Shown here piece after piece: positions 36,101 through 49,100 of a stretch of 64,000 bases of DNA; within the stretch, counting starts at the first letter, position 1, and each line of letters starts with the position of its first letter. The DNA lies in NCBI GenBank assembly GCA_964017195.1, contig OZ024890.1, positions 68,060,376 to 68,124,375 on the forward strand, written 5' to 3'. The position numbers and the translations under genes were made by a program. The DNA comes from Siderastrea radians. Lineage: Eukaryota > Cnidaria > Anthozoa > Scleractinia > Rhizangiidae. The notes under the pieces were generated by a model. That model made no database searches, had not been told where the DNA came from, and worked only from the letters and a program-made list of their open reading frames with translations.

Positions 36101-39100
36101 TGTGCTGTCTCTTCCATTTTGTTTCAGCCTTTTCTCCTGTGTTCTGGGTGTTTGCTCTTTTTCGAGCCATCGTTGGTTTTATGATTGGTAAGTCAAGTGT
36201 TTTGTGAAGCCTAGAATGGCTGTTGTGTTGTCTGACCGGCCGTGGGCATCCATGCCTCAAGGATTTCCACTTTTTGTCCCTGTTGATGTTGTTAGGATAT
36301 AGTCTCGTGTGGATAACCTCCTTGGCCCTTCGCTTGTACCTTTTAGTGCATGTCTCGACCAATAAACTTTAACTCATTCCAAAGCGGACATTGTTCGGTC
36401 TCACATCATACAGGTATACATCGAAAGTGGTCTTCTAACCTTTTTATTTTCAAATCACTCATTCAGGTGCTTACAGCATCCCAATGTTCGTGCTGTTAAC
36501 AGAGTTTTGTGGCGTACGCCACAGGGGAATGGCTGGAGGCATGGTATGGGTTGGTTTCTTTGTGGTGGCGATCGCTTTAGCGGGATTTGCATATGCCATC
36601 CGAGATTGGAGACACTTTACCATGGTCACAGGGGCTCCTGGAATTTTGTTCGGGTCTGGCTGGTTGTAAGTAAACACAATTTCCTTCGGTTTTGAATTAT
36701 TACAATGTTTTTTTGCGAATTAATTTGATGGTGCAATGAAACAATACTTGATTTAAAAAATGCAAGGAAACATAGAGCGGAAGTAACTGGAAAGAAGGGG
36801 TTGCGTAGCTTCGACCGCACCATTGTTATGCGGCTGTGAAGAGCTGGAAAATTTACTGCGTGGACAGAATCTTGTTAAATGTTTCTGCAGTTTCATCCCA
36901 GAGTCCGTCCGTTGGCTGTTGAAGAAGGGCCGTGAGTCCGAGGCAAGGACTATTTTAAGTAACGTTGCTCGACTGAATGGTAAAGAAATGCCTGAAGAAG
37001 CACTGGAATTGCCCAAAGAAGAAAAGCTTGGTGACTTGCGTGACCTGTTTTCCTCCCGTAAAATGGCCCACAAGACCCTTGGCTCCTGGCTAATGTGGTA
37101 AGTGTATACTTTAGGCAACTGGTACTTCAACATTTCGTTGAAAAACAGAATGTTTTTACATTACAGCCGCTTATTTTTTTTTTCGGCGCTTGGTTGCATA
37201 TTAGATGTATTTCTTCTTGTTTGCGGGATTTTTTTCCCGTATAACCATAGCATTTTAGTCCTTCTTGCAAGAACTTCACACAATTGAAGCTGTATCCTTA
37301 ACGTTCGGCACAACCTTCAGTTGTAAGACGCTCAAGAAAGATATCTAAATTGGTATAAACGGGTGAGATACTATCACTATACGTCAAGCAAATACATCTG
37401 GCAAACAACCAATCTCAGGATAATGAGATAACCGCGCCCGTTCAATTTGTTGCCCATCGTAAACACTTCAAACTCTGGAAAAGAAACCAGAAGCAATACC
37501 AGGAGAATTTTCCTGCGTCCAAATTCTCCAAACACTGCAAGTCACCCTGACTAACTGATTGGTTTGTGAAGTCAAACAAAGATAGCCATATAAGGTCTGT
37601 TGAAAGACAGTCCAAGAATTTCAACTATGAAAGTATGAGGGTTTTCGACCGTGATGGACAGCCCACGAATGTGTTCCTCTTATTTCATCAAAAAAGCTCT
37701 CTTTTTTGTTTCTCACACCACAGGTTTTCTGCTTCTTTCGTCTCTTGGGGAATAGCATTCAGTGCACCTTTTGTGGGTGGCAATATCTACGTCAACGTCG
37801 TGATTTCAGCTGTTGCCGGTTTGCCAGCATATCCTGTTAGCGCATTTCTAACACTAAAGTAAGGAATTAAGGAATTCTGTTCTACTGAAGTAAGATTACA
37901 TTACGATTTTAAGCAAGGGGCCGCTGTTGCCATCAGTATTGTTTATCGTCATCTTCTCCCTCGTGATCGCTTAGCTACCGCCAAGTGCTAAGGATGATGT
38001 AATGAATCTTTGGTAAAATGTAGACAAGCTTATGATAAGAAGGAGTTGATAATTGTAAATGTTCACTGGATTATGATCCAGTTTCTGAAATTATTTCTGC
38101 AACCCCCCTCCCCCCCCCCCCAAAAAAAATGTGACTGATCATGGTCAAAAACGTGCTGGGGCAGACGGAGGGATAAGATCCTTATTGTCTCGTGTTCTGT
38201 TACAATAATTGTAAAAGCCGTAATCATTTTAATTTTCTTTGGAAGGTTTGGACGCAGAAAAATCCTCCTGGTATCGTTTCTCGTAGCTGCTGTGGGTGCG
38301 ATTGGAGCACTTCTTTTGTCAGATAAAGCGGAATATGACAAAGGTACGTTATAAGCACAGTTTATTGGGACCAGAGATAAACTTGGATTATTTAGCACAA
38401 TTAAGGCAACTAGGAATATTTTTACTTCTCTCCTACAAAATTGGGCTTATAAACGTCTTGCTTTGTTATGTGATAGGTTTCATGGCCGGGAAAATCTTTA
38501 TGTCTATGGTGGTGGCACGCTTCAGTATCGAAATTGCATTTTCATTGGTGTACATTTACTCTGCAGAGCTGTTTCCAACAACTTTAAGGTAAAAAAAAAA
38601 ACTCATGTTTACAAGAAAACACAAATCAGTACTATCGGTGAGGTTTCTTATCGCGGGATCTTGGTTAATTCATATCTTCTGTCCTTTTTTCGTTTTTTAT
38701 TTAGGAATGTTGGCATGGGAACATCAACAGCCTCAGCCCGAGTGAGCGCTTTTGCTTCGGCCTATGCCCCACTTTTGGTAAGTGATCGTTTCGTTTCGTC
38801 TGACAATATACCTCCTAAATTTACTGTATTGTCATCTACATCTATAATTGCATGTTTGGTTAGGCGGCAACACACTCTTTCTTTGGACTCTACGTACGCC
38901 ATGTATTAATCATTACCATGAATTAATATCCCAAAGGAAACAAACCGCGAAAGAGGCGATAGTTTTACTCCACTTAGTTTCACACATCTTTTGGGAGTAT
39001 TTTGTACGTACGCTTGTTTCAGTTTGCAAAGAGAGCCACATGTTTGCCGCCCGGGTCTTTTCGGTATTGTGGCGCAGAGAAGGCCTCGCCAAATAACAGA

Positions 39101-39387
39101 TCAGGTGACCTGTTGAAGGCCACATTGGCGACAACTTTGTGAAATTAAACTAAAGTGACGTTCAAGTTATTTAATGTTTTCACTTTTTTCAACAGCTAAC
39201 CGTTCATCGTTTCTTGCCATTTGGGATAATGGCCGGCCTCGCTGTAGCAGCAGCAATCGGAGTCATGACTTTGCCAGAAACTCACAACCAACCTACGATG
39301 GAAAATTTGTCTCAACATCAGAAGGAAGAAAACGATGAAAACAAAAATGCAAAAGATATTGATGGCGAGAAAAGCGCCTTAATGTGA
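33133..39387 (+). CDS. SLC22-type organic ion transporter, copy 2 (9 coding exons, 509 aa)
   Basis: Coding exons: 33133-33417, 35959-36187, 36467-36665, 36891-37097, 37724-37858, 38246-38343, 38477-38588, 38705-38777, 39196-39387 (1530 nt, one frame, all GT-AG). Exons 2-8 match copy 1 in length and phase. A CAG acceptor (33129-33131) one base before the ATG implies a 5' UTR exon upstream. Features: first helix around residues 20-45; WRCKNNATCPF external loop with a possible N-glycan site; EFDLVCDRG; motif [43 protein letters not shown]; acidic/Lys tail ending SALM. The signatures fit SLC22 carriers at a cell membrane. At 509 aa it is a normal length for the family. The substrate is unknown. 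Intron 1 carries a TIR element and intron 2 a Penelope-like scrap. Confidence 0.95.
33519..33535. repeat. G17 homopolymer
   Basis: 17 consecutive G, about 100 nt into intron 1 of the plus SLC22 gene, with more G-runs at 33536-33539. It could form a quadruplex in DNA or pre-mRNA and is error-prone for sequencing. Confidence 0.9.
33672..35165. mobile_element. TIR DNA element with 9-bp target duplication (Mutator-like)
   Basis: It begins TAGCCTGAGTATCAGGC and ends with the inverse GCCTGATACTCAGGCTA. Both sides are flanked by CAAACATTT (33663-33671 and 35166-35174), a 9-bp target duplication typical of Mutator-like elements. The arms remain similar inward: G-rich or C-rich runs, a second GCCTGACACA, and ATTGGC-type motifs. 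A further inverse end lies inside at 34164-34181, so the left 510 bp (33672-34181) forms a smaller TIR unit within the larger one. It occupies most of intron 1 of the plus SLC22 gene. Confidence 0.75.
33845..34150 (+). CDS. Cys-motif ORF inside the TIR element (ZAD-like, possible)
   Basis: A 101-codon frame, lying wholly inside the inner TIR unit. It contains KFCRICRENVL near residue 30 and EPVCRKYIRMV near residue 91, with an intervening FxxFSVENKSYW stretch. A Cys-x2-Cys followed about 60 residues later by a second Cys element recalls ZAD or related zinc-binding N-terminal domains. The second pair is incomplete (Cys-Arg-Lys-Tyr). It could be the remnant of a transposase N-terminus or a captured exon. 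Function unknown; expression not shown. Confidence 0.45.
   Translation: MYLREMKVTAKIGMFSDFCRVVRMGSERKFCRICRENVLTKFGSCAASVSLFLETSNKNFHVFSVENKSYWESCCRVLEYLLSPGYREPVCRKYIRMVVNC
35567..35609. repeat. 43-bp palindrome with TAGCCTG ends
   Basis: TAGCCTGCGTCGC and its inverse GCGACGCAGGCTA enclose a short centre. The outer seven bases match the ends of the TIR element at 33672-35165, 400 bp away in the same intron. It may be a minimal internally deleted relative. Confidence 0.6.
36215..36375 (-). mobile_element. Penelope-like element fragment (GIY-YIG endonuclease end)
   Basis: The minus-strand peptide RRAKEVIHTRLYPNNINRD, then HGCPRP and RQHN, matches the end of the GIY-YIG endonuclease domain of Penelope-like retroelements as I remember it from cnidarians. 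It is a short relic in intron 2 of the plus SLC22 gene. The open frame running from it across antisense exon 2 is coincidental. Confidence 0.65.
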
Positions 39388-39664
39388 AAAATAGTTCCCT
39401 CAAACCTTTTATAAATCAGCGATAGTCAAAATTTGTTAACTTGAATTTGGTGGTGTCCGCGTTTTTTCCTTCAGGGCGAGGAACACAAGGTCACTTAATT
39501 TTAACTACTCAGTGAAAATCTCTTGTGTTTGTGGTTTTCACGTTTCACTGAGAATTATTAGCTTTTTAAAAGGAGTAGCCTATTCATGTTGGAATTTGAA
39601 GCTTTCATCCGCTCTTTCCTAAAAGTTGAAGGCTGTTTAAAAAGTTTCCTTGTGGAGATTATAA

Positions 39665-39670
39665 AATAAA
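39665..39670 (+). terminator. Candidate poly(A) signal, plus SLC22 gene
   Basis: AATAAA 278 nt past the stop codon (39385-39387), in an AT-rich context followed by T-rich sequence. A good position for this gene's transcript end. Confidence 0.55.
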
Positions 39671-41918
39671 CAGTTTTTTAAGACCTCTCTTTTGTGTCTG
39701 TTCATTAACTCAGTTTTGTATGTGCGCTGAATTCTTGGAGACAAAAATTGCTGGTTGTTTCGCTTCCGAAGACTTTGCGACCTTAGACTTAAGAATCGAA
39801 TTTAATGGTAACTGCAAATCGCAAGCTTTTTTGATTGTATGGCGCCTTCACACCGAAAACTAAAGTTAAGCAAACTCGTGTAGGCAAACTCAAGTTGTCG
39901 CTGTGACGTTGCAACAACACTGAGTTTGCAAACCTGTGTCTATTTCTTACCAACGTTTAATGTGTGAGCAAATTCGCGTCTCGTCAACGATTGTCAAGCG
40001 CGAGATGTTCGCTTGCAACCAATCAAGTGTCGACACGTCAAGTGCATACAATGGCGTCGGCCGAAGAAGAGTCAGCCTTAGGAGGCCATGCAAATAGCGA
40101 AAACGTGTTCCTTGTTTTTATCGCTGATTTTTATTTCAAATTACTGAAAGTTACATAACAATTTCATGTCTCTGAAGGTCTGCCAACTCCCTTGCAAAAT
40201 ACACTGAAAGTTTGTGCTACACAGGGTGTGGTCGCACACAGTGTTAGTTGTGTAATATTGTAGTTCAATTCCCATACATCGAAAATGTACCACGATAGTG
40301 GAGTGTAACCCGCACAATTAACCTAACACACAGTTAACCTAAGCGGCAAGGCTAACCTCTCCTGGGCGATTGCATGTGATTTCCGAACAATGAGTGCGAC
40401 CGAACCAGCCTAATTAAAAAACACGTGGAATTACTGAAGCGAATACAACAATGATCATCAACATTCTTTCGAATATTTCGCGCATCGTCGTTTTCAGTGG
40501 GGGCGCGGTGGTGTAGCCATCGTGTTGTTTTCTTAGACGAGAGACTTTACCCCCACTCTGTCTCTTTTCACCCAGGTGTATAAAATGGGTACTGGCGACA
40601 TATTGCTGGGGATAAAGCCGGCGATGGAGTAGCATGCCATCCAGGGTGGAGTGGCAATACTCTCAGTTGCTTCATGCAACAGAAACCGGGATAAGCTCCA
40701 GCCGTGTGAGCCTCCTTGGCTCGTGTGCGACTTTACCTTTTCTACCGTTTTCAGTCGTCACACTTAAAGCATACTGATGACCCTAATGTGCCATTCATTG
40801 ATTTACTGGAGGCGATAAAACAAACTGAATAATACCAAAGAACAAGATCCCAACACTCGATCAACGTAAGACAGTTTAATAACTTCAAATCACCACTGAT
40901 AGTAACAAAAACTACATTGTAAGTTGGCTGTATGTAATACCAACAGGGGTATTCTGCAGAACGAGGACGACAGAACGTAGAATATAACATTCGGACCCAA
41001 AGTATGGGTGACACTCAGTTTACAGTTACGGCAAGTTAGAACAGAATAATGTATTTACTCGACGTTCTGCAAATGACCTCTGCCGCTCTAACAGTAGACT
41101 GTGCCTTCTTTGCCTTTTTTAAATAAGAATTCAAATACGCTGACCACCTCAGAAAGATGACGACTCGAGACAAAATTCTCCTTAGCTGATACAAAGGAAA
41201 TGTATGAAAATTATTCATGCTGACCTTAGGTTACTGTAGCACGCCACTAAAACGCAGTTCACAACACCACATGAAAGTACTGATCTACAGCTTTCAGTTG
41301 AATGGTTAACCTTATTTAACGATTTCATCCAGAAATAAAAAGTATTGCTCAACAGCTTTCAATTAAGTAGTTGCACTTAACAGATTGCTTCTACAGACTT
41401 TAAAGTTGTACCACACATCAACAAGAGTGTTAAGGGCGAGGTTTGACGAGCTCCAACTGTCTTCTGGCACGGTTGGTCGCGGCGAGCTACGAGGCAACAG
41501 TAGAGCCGTGTTTAAAAACTGCATCAGCGTACCCGGCACGCCGAGCTAAACTCAGGTCATAAATTGATATAATGGCGTCGTTTATTAGCTGCACAAACTA
41601 TTCTCAAGGTACCAAAAAAACAAAACAAAAGAACAAAAAAGCAACCAAACAAACAAACACTTCGTCGCTTGCAATTTGTCTCAATCTTCCACCTTACTAA
41701 GCAATCTTATTCTGTTATGGCTTACAAAATTTCAATTTATATTAATTTATAAACAATATTATTAGACAATATAAATTTAAATACTCTATATTATTGAAGC
41801 TTGATTAAGCTTCCGGCTTGGAGCTTCCGCCCAAGCAAAAACATTTCAATGCTGTAGCATTCGAGATTCCTTTACTTTTATTTTCTCAACCGTTGTCTTC
41901 ATTTGTTCACTTACTGAT
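39671..41918. other. Intergenic between transporter and RIPOR genes
   Basis: No exon was recognised on either strand. Frames are under 90 codons without domains. Short AAAC-rich and AT-rich stretches occur near 41610-41810. Confidence 0.4.
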
Positions 41919-42352
41919 TTGAACTGGCCTTCACTGCAGTCAAGGCGCAGGATATGCGATCTCGGCATGTTTTATAAAATACATAGAGGTCAAGTCAACA
42001 TCTCCTTTCCCTATGACCTCATCTCCGTGCCTGCGTATGGCCGTACAAGGGCCAGTCACGACTTTAAGATCAGGCTCCCATCCTCTTCAGTTGACGCTTA
42101 AGATCAATCCCCGTATGGAACACGTTGCCAGCTGACGTTGTTAGTTCTTGGTCGCACCCAGAATTCATCAGAAGAGTGTCTACTAATCTAATTTAATATA
42201 ATAATTTAATTTATATCGTTGTTTTCAATTTTTTTTTCTGATACCATGTAACTGAGCGACCGCTGGCCGCTCCATTGCCGGATTAGCATTATTTGTAACG
42301 CTAGTGGCAATTACCATGATTAAAGATAAAGATAAAAGATGACTTCGTATTT
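41919..42352 (+). mobile_element. LINE 3' fragment (CR1/L2-like C-terminus)
   Basis: The translation WPSLQSRRRICDLGMFYKIH is followed by TRASHDFKIRLPSSSVDA. After a frameshift near 42100 it resumes at SIPVWNTLPADVVSSW. This is the conserved C-terminal tail of CR1/L2-type reverse transcriptase ORFs. The 3' UTR ends in an AAAGATAA-type repeat (42318-42345). A short dead copy, lying 380 bp past the end of the RIPOR transcript. Confidence 0.8.
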
Positions 42353-42732
42353 AATTGTACTGGTTCAGTCCTTTCCAAAATTCGTTAACCTGCATGCGAA
42401 AACAGCCGATTCCCATCGCTCCTTCCAAGTTGCAGACTGCAAACAGGACTGTTAGCAGAACATTCCAGGCGACATACATCATTCAATACTAACTCCTGAA
42501 AGCGAGATTGTTGCAATTTAAGGCTGATCTTGATATCGCCACATACCACTGACATCCTTAGACTGCCAAAAAACCAAAATGTCTGAAAATCCACTTGGAA
42601 TTAAAGAAATGGATTAAGTACAGCACATCAGAAAAGTAATAGTGGTCACCATGGCGATCTCAAATTTCGAACCACACTGCGGTTTAACTCCAGTACAGTT
42701 ACTGCGGAGCCACGCCTCATTATTACGGCAGC

Positions 42733-42738
42733 TTTATT
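42733..42738 (-). terminator. Candidate poly(A) signal, RIPOR gene
   Basis: AATAAA on the minus strand, 425 nt past the stop codon at 43163-43165. This would give a 3' UTR of normal length. Confidence 0.4.
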
Positions 42739-43162
42739 TTGGCCCAAGCCAATTCTAAGTCATTTTCTTATGTAAAAGCCCCTTCAACACGGCCAGCGCC
42801 ACATAAGGTTAAGCCCATTGTAAATCAACGCAGTATTCCTCCTCTTATTCTCCTTTACGACTGGCAAGTTTTCTCTCTGACGATTCTATGCACTTTCCTT
42901 TATGTGGTGCCATTACTCTTTTCTTTTCCGATTGTCAAGCTGGGCTGGCCTCACAATCCAGTTTTGTGGCCCGCTTGTGACCGGATTTGCGTGTTCCACT
43001 GTAATATCAGTATCAATATTTCAAATTATATCAGGTTGTATCTCTGCACATTTCGGCCCACTGTCCTATGACCAGAGGAACATTCTTTGATGGCAGTTTT
43101 CCACCGCTTCCCTCGTCAAAGCTCATTGGCGAGGTACTGAGTACTTTGGTGAAGACAGTGGC

Positions 43163-46100
43163 TCAAAACATTAATGCGGCTATTTCACCTGCTGACATCG
43201 CTGATTGCTTTAACGCATCTTCGCCTTCCTCACCTGGAAAAGAGAAAAAGCGGTCAGTGTTCCCACATAAGTAGAAAAACTAAACAAAAGACAAAGAACA
43301 TAAAAAACACATCACATAGAAGTACTTGTCGATTTGAATGTCACACTACACTATTACCCACAGATTTAATTAAAATTTGGAATCACTATGAACAACCACA
43401 TAAACAGTACTACAGCAAATACAGCTCAGCAGCTTTCATTTGAACGACCATACAACTTTAGTTGAATGGTCACGGTAAACTGTTTCGTAGTCATTGAAGT
43501 TAGAACGCCGCAATTAATACACATTCAACTCTAGCAGTAATCAAGTGAGCTGTGCCAGGCCGATGTTGTAAGCATCAGTGATAGCGTTCGGGGGTAAGAT
43601 GGCATCGAAAGCAGATCCTGCATAAAACGCGTTCTTCAATCCCCCGCAAACAAAATGACGTAAAACAACACTAGCTATAGAAATATTACCCAAAGATGAG
43701 AGCGCCTTTCTAGCTGCAAACTTGACAGACTGCACATCGCATCTACTAAGGTACAGAAGCTGGGGTACCGAGTCTCTTGCCTGTAGAAACAACATTATAG
43801 AATAAATCTGTATCTTGTTTATGTGAAGGCCACAAAATGACAAGGAGATCCTTTCTTCAGAGATAAAAAGAGCGAAAAGTATGACTACATAACCGACCTA
43901 ATTAATTCCGTAAGATAAATGAAGCGGCTATAGTTTAAAAACTGCCGCTGAAAACTACGGCTCCTCGATGTTGTTGTTAAGGTACAGAGGCACTCACTAG
44001 TCGCAGATCTTGCCGAGGTAAACTAATCCACAGCCTAGCTCCGTTATAGCTAAATTTCTCTTTTAATAATTGGTGCGGTAGAAATTGGTGAGGAATATCA
44101 AGTTTACATACAGTATTGTTTAAATCATACGTTGAAATATCGTGACGTGAAAGCGCTTTGAGCTTCGACATAATGAAGTCAGTGTTTTATTCACCAGTAC
44201 AGCTTTACTAGTCACCCGTTAATATTTGCATTGACTGCAGTGCAATTTTCTGAGAATTTTACCAGTATGAGCATCGTACCAAGGGGGAGCCCATCGTACC
44301 AACGTATTTTCTACGTTATGCGCCTGTCGTAACGTTCGCTAATGCCACGTGTACACTCACCTGCAGAACTGTAAGAGCTACGCATGCTCCTTCTCGTAAT
44401 TTCTCGTCGGATTCTTCAAGAGCTTCAATGCTCAAACCAATGGCCTGTAAAAAGAACGTACGGATATTGAGAGTTTGATGTGGCTCTAACGCATACGGTC
44501 AAGGGAGAGAGTGACGTGGCCGTATAACAGTGGTATCTGTATCAGGGGCACCCAACGGTTCGTTTCGGTGGAATATCTGTTCGGCCAACCTCGTTCCTAG
44601 GGTCTCTCTTCTTCCCTTCCCTTCCCTTCCCTCTCCCGCTCCAGGGGAAGGGAAGACGAGAGACCCTGGGCGAGGTTGCTGTTCGGCAGGCCTAAATCGC
44701 CTGAGATATTGGGATTTAATTACAGTGAAAACTACAGATCTCTTTGGCGAAACCGCCTTAGACCTTCCTAAAAAGGTGACTGATTAATTCCTATTATTTT
44801 GGGAGGGACACATATACCAATTGGAGTGTAAAATAAGGTCAGCTAGCATTTTCGGAAAGACATAAGGAGCTCCGAAATTCGGCGGATCGGATTCCAGGGC
44901 TGGATTCACGAAGCCCTCCTAAGTTAAGATTGTGTGTGTATCCTAAGTACTTTTTCGTAACGTATTGCTGGAATAACAATAGGCTATTGTCAAAAAACAA
45001 CACTTAGGATGCGTCTTAACCTAGGAGGGCTTCGTGAATCTCACCCCCTTTTCCTAAACTTTTCTGCACCTTAAATTTTCAGCTAAAAACGTCGAACAGA
45101 TCAACCCATATTAGCTTACACAAATATGCCTTTAAAAAGCCCAGAAACAATCTAGAAAAACCAGAAAATTATATTTCAAGTATTTTGCTAAAAGTTTCTA
45201 GTTGGGTGCCCCTGCCGTATCACAGAGGTTAATTATATTACCAGGCTAAAATCAAGCAACTATCAAGTTATTTTCAAAATTGCATAGGTGACTCCGTGCG
45301 CTATTTAATACAAAAACTTAGTCAAGGAATTTATGTATTTAATATTGCGTTTACAAATTTGGCAGTCCTCAGGATTTTGCTCATTCAATTATTTGAAATG
45401 AGCCATGGGGTAGTCGTTTTCCGTGTACAAAGTTTGTATATGAACTTTCCCTAGTAAAGAGGGTGTCACAGACTGTTTGCGTCCCCCCCTCCCCGCCCCC
45501 CCCCCCCCAACACTATGTTGTCCCTGGCACTCTTCTTCAGTGTTAGTAACGTCGGCAGGTCATACGTGCAGAGCGAAAACGCTTTTATTATTCTTTTTTT
45601 AGCCAAGGCGCAAAATGTAGAAACGACTGGCTGGGTGCCAAAGATCAAAAAAGGAGGAAAAGAAGAGAACAACTAGAACGTCAGAATTGGAGGATTCTGT
45701 GGCGAAAACAGTAATGAAGAAATCAACTTTCTTTTCCCTTCCACCTTTCTTATTCATTGACCTTCATTCCTTTTTTTCCCGGCTTATCTCTCCACCCATC
45801 TTGCTTGCAAAAGCCAGGTTAATGGCGAATACTTATCCACACCAGTCATCAATTATCTCAATTATTAACATCAATTTCAATGACTGCCAGTGACAAAGTA
45901 AAACAATAATTTGGACAAAAGAAAATCAAAGAGTCGCATTACTGGGCGAATCTTAACTCACCTTTTTTCTCAACTCTCCATTCTTTTGCAAATGTAACAA
46001 ATACGCCTCTGTGTAACATTAAAGGATCAATCGTTAGCAAAAGAAAGCGACCGTAACTAATCGACGCAACTCTGCTAAAAAACTATTTAAAACATCACGA

Positions 46101-49100
46101 GTTGTAGATACCGTGCAGCTATCCTTATTTTGGTGGTTTAACACAGTAACTTTCTTGCTTAAAGGTCCAGAGGCTACATCTTCATGTAACGAACAAAAAT
46201 ATTAATAAACCGCTGCACAAATCGAAGACATACCGTGTGGCATGGAATTTTCGCAGGATCTAATTCTCGCGATTTTCGCGGATTTTCCCACGATCCGCGA
46301 AAATTTGATCCCGCCGGGATCAAATTTCGCGGCGAAAATAAACTACCGCTGAAAAAGTCAGCTGAATTTCAGTTGAGTTGACTGAGAAGAGAATATTAGG
46401 ACTTCCTCTTTATAATCGCAACATAACGAAATGTCTCTGGGTAAATCTGATGACAACCATAAACGAGGCCATCTCCCGCAAAAGACGGCGTGTCTCTCCC
46501 AGCCCAGATAGCACACAAAATCACACCTTTCGGTAGCTTTGAGGTATCGCAGTGGTAATCGCAAATTAAGCAATTGTGAATTAAGCCGAAAAAAAGGTTT
46601 CGGGGCTTCAACGGGATTCCAACCCGTGGCCTCTCCGTTCAAGCTGCAGTGCTCTTCCAACTGAGCTATGAAGACCCATATATTGGAAGCAGGCCAATTT
46701 GTTGAGTTCACCTCAACCCATGAAAGGAACGAAACGGAATGAAAATGATGCAAACTGTGGAAAAATAAATGAAATGAAGATGTGACTATCGCCGCATCAT
46801 TTTCATTCAATATTACATCTATTGCTGCTCTACGTACGTCAAGTACCAGAGAGAAACTTGCAAGAAATCCGCGAATATTTGTTCCCTGTGGTAAAGTCTG
46901 AAATCCAAATTCGTGATGAATTTGTTCAAGCGAAACACAAAAAATCGGCAAACCGCGAAATCAAACCCCCGCGCAAATTTCATGCCACCCGATAAATAGT
47001 TTCAATTGCATCCTTTAGGCATAGTGCACATGTAAGTTTTCTCTGGGACAATGGAGAAAGACGCTTGACATAAGGACTAGCACATGATAACACGGGGTAC
47101 ACAAAAGAAACAGTTTTCCCTGATAAAAAGGGAATAAAGAACAGAATAAATGTGATGGGCAGAGGGTTAGGATTATGAGACGGGGGAAGAAAGTAGGTAG
47201 GTGGGGGAGGGAGAGATGGTAGGGTGGAGTCAGGGGGCGGGGGGAAGACAGGGGGAATAGGGTAGGGTTAGAATGGGATAACTATGGGCAGGGAGACGAG
47301 GCAATTGCAGGAAATGGGAGAAAGTTGGTTAAAAGAAGAATGAAAATCGAGTCTTTGCTGTCAAGCCATACCTGCAGCCTGGGCGACGAAGAAATCACTA
47401 TCAAGCAACAGACAAAGCAAAGGGCAAAAGCAGGTTTTTGACAAAGGAATCTCCGTGTACTGTTTCAGCTGCGAGGAAAAAAACAAATTATGATTTAGCC
47501 CTCTAAACGAACAAACTAGCACTACGGACAAGTACAACAGATTAAAATTGCAGTCAGTCCTCAACATAGACCCCGGATGTTTACACAAGACATTTACTTT
47601 ACACAAGACATTACTTTATACAAGACATTTACGTGAATATCGAACACTGAAATAGAGGTGTATCGTACAAACAAATCAACACTTGGTGTACCTGTGCAAC
47701 AACAGCATCCTTCTCAGGTGAACGAAGACGCTTGGTAATCACGACTGCAGAATAAAATAAACAACTTAACAAAATCAAGCACTCGAACACGCGCGGCAAG
47801 CGTGAGCACGTTGCAGCAGTTTTCCGAGCCGCCCAGTTCAGAGGTCGTGCCTCTGCCGCGCTGCAGTCAAACTTACATATTTTCTGACGATGAATCGCCA
47901 AATCTAATGCAAGTTAGCCCAAACTGTAACTCTTGCTCATTTGCATTGGATTCGCGGCAGGGACCTGAAAAGTACGTCTGAAACGGGCCTTCATTATTAT
48001 CGGCAGGCAGAAGCAGAACCTCTGGACTTGGCCTCAAAGTCCTTCTCTCCACGTATGATGGGGCAGTACATCTCATGCTCATGCACCAACATGACAACGG
48101 ACAAGCTATACGTCTAGCTACTTCTATGACAATATCTGGACTTTACCACAAATATTTCGAGGCAACTGCTTAATTTGTCGCTAGCAAACAAAGACGTAGA
48201 GTTCTTACGTTCATAAGCGACATCATTGATATACTTGGACAAGTTGGGTCTGCAAAAAAATAAACAAAAAAACTTAAATACAATAGAAACTTACTGTACA
48301 GCGGGGTAACAGATTCCCTGGAACAATGAACAAGAATCTTTGACGTTTGCATAGACACTTGCTACACTACTTAATTACGACTTATTTCTGGAAACTGTGT
48401 AGATAGTTTATGTTAGACAATTTAATATACTGCTGTTGTTGACATTAACTGAAGTTTCCACAGGCTGAGCAGAACTGTTTATCAGAGTTAAGCAAATGCA
48501 GGTAGTGTGTTATCATTTGTCTTTACTAATCTAAGTTAATCGTCACAAGTGGTGACGTTATTAGCTATGAAGACCAAAAGAATAATTGGGCAGTGTCCAA
48601 ACCACATACTACAGAAGTTAACAACACAAATGAGTTATTTCAACGCCTCTCCGATAGACAATGTAGCGATCCTTCAAGGGAAACACTACACACTGACCTG
48701 CAGCAGTCCATGAAGTAGTGCTCAAACTGAAATACGGTTATGATATCCTCTTCCTCGGACTCCACGTCAGTCAGTTCAGGATCTTGATGAATAACACGAG
48801 CTACAATCACAGGGAACACTGCAAACCAACACAGTACATTAGAGCACTTCCCGACAGTTTAATACAGTTTAATAAACAAAACAAAACGTGTCCCTTAGCT
48901 GAGGTCAATCCTCAAACTGATTGCAATGATAAGGGGGGGGGGGGGGGGTCGGTGTACCACGCCCTAATTTTTGGTGCACTTTGATACTACCGGAAATGCC
49001 AGTAAACAAACAAACAAAAATCAAAACATAACAAAAAGATGCATTTTTGTCCTTTCCTTGACAAGAGTGTTTTGCCTCAGCACACAAAACGACCCCGGTT

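Noticed and set aside
35934..36362. 142-codon minus-strand frame across SLC22 exon 2
   Set aside because: Only its first third (Penelope-like scrap at 36215-36375) has meaning. The rest is antisense to a conserved coding exon.
43541..43689. Extension of the RIPOR frame past 43690 to a stop at 43541
   Set aside because: The frame runs through a GTAATA donor. Splicing to 43233 restores the family ending (SSLGEEGEDAL), so the extension is intron read-through.
44903..45040. Intronic microRNA-like hairpin
   Set aside because: The inverted arms extend to sharp transposon-like ends, and the loop is long. A MITE explains it better.
47371..47468. Direct joining of RIPOR exon 47468-47372 to exon 44444-44361
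   Set aside because: This gives an immediate frame break. The 47-nt exon 46008-45962 is needed and fits perfectly.
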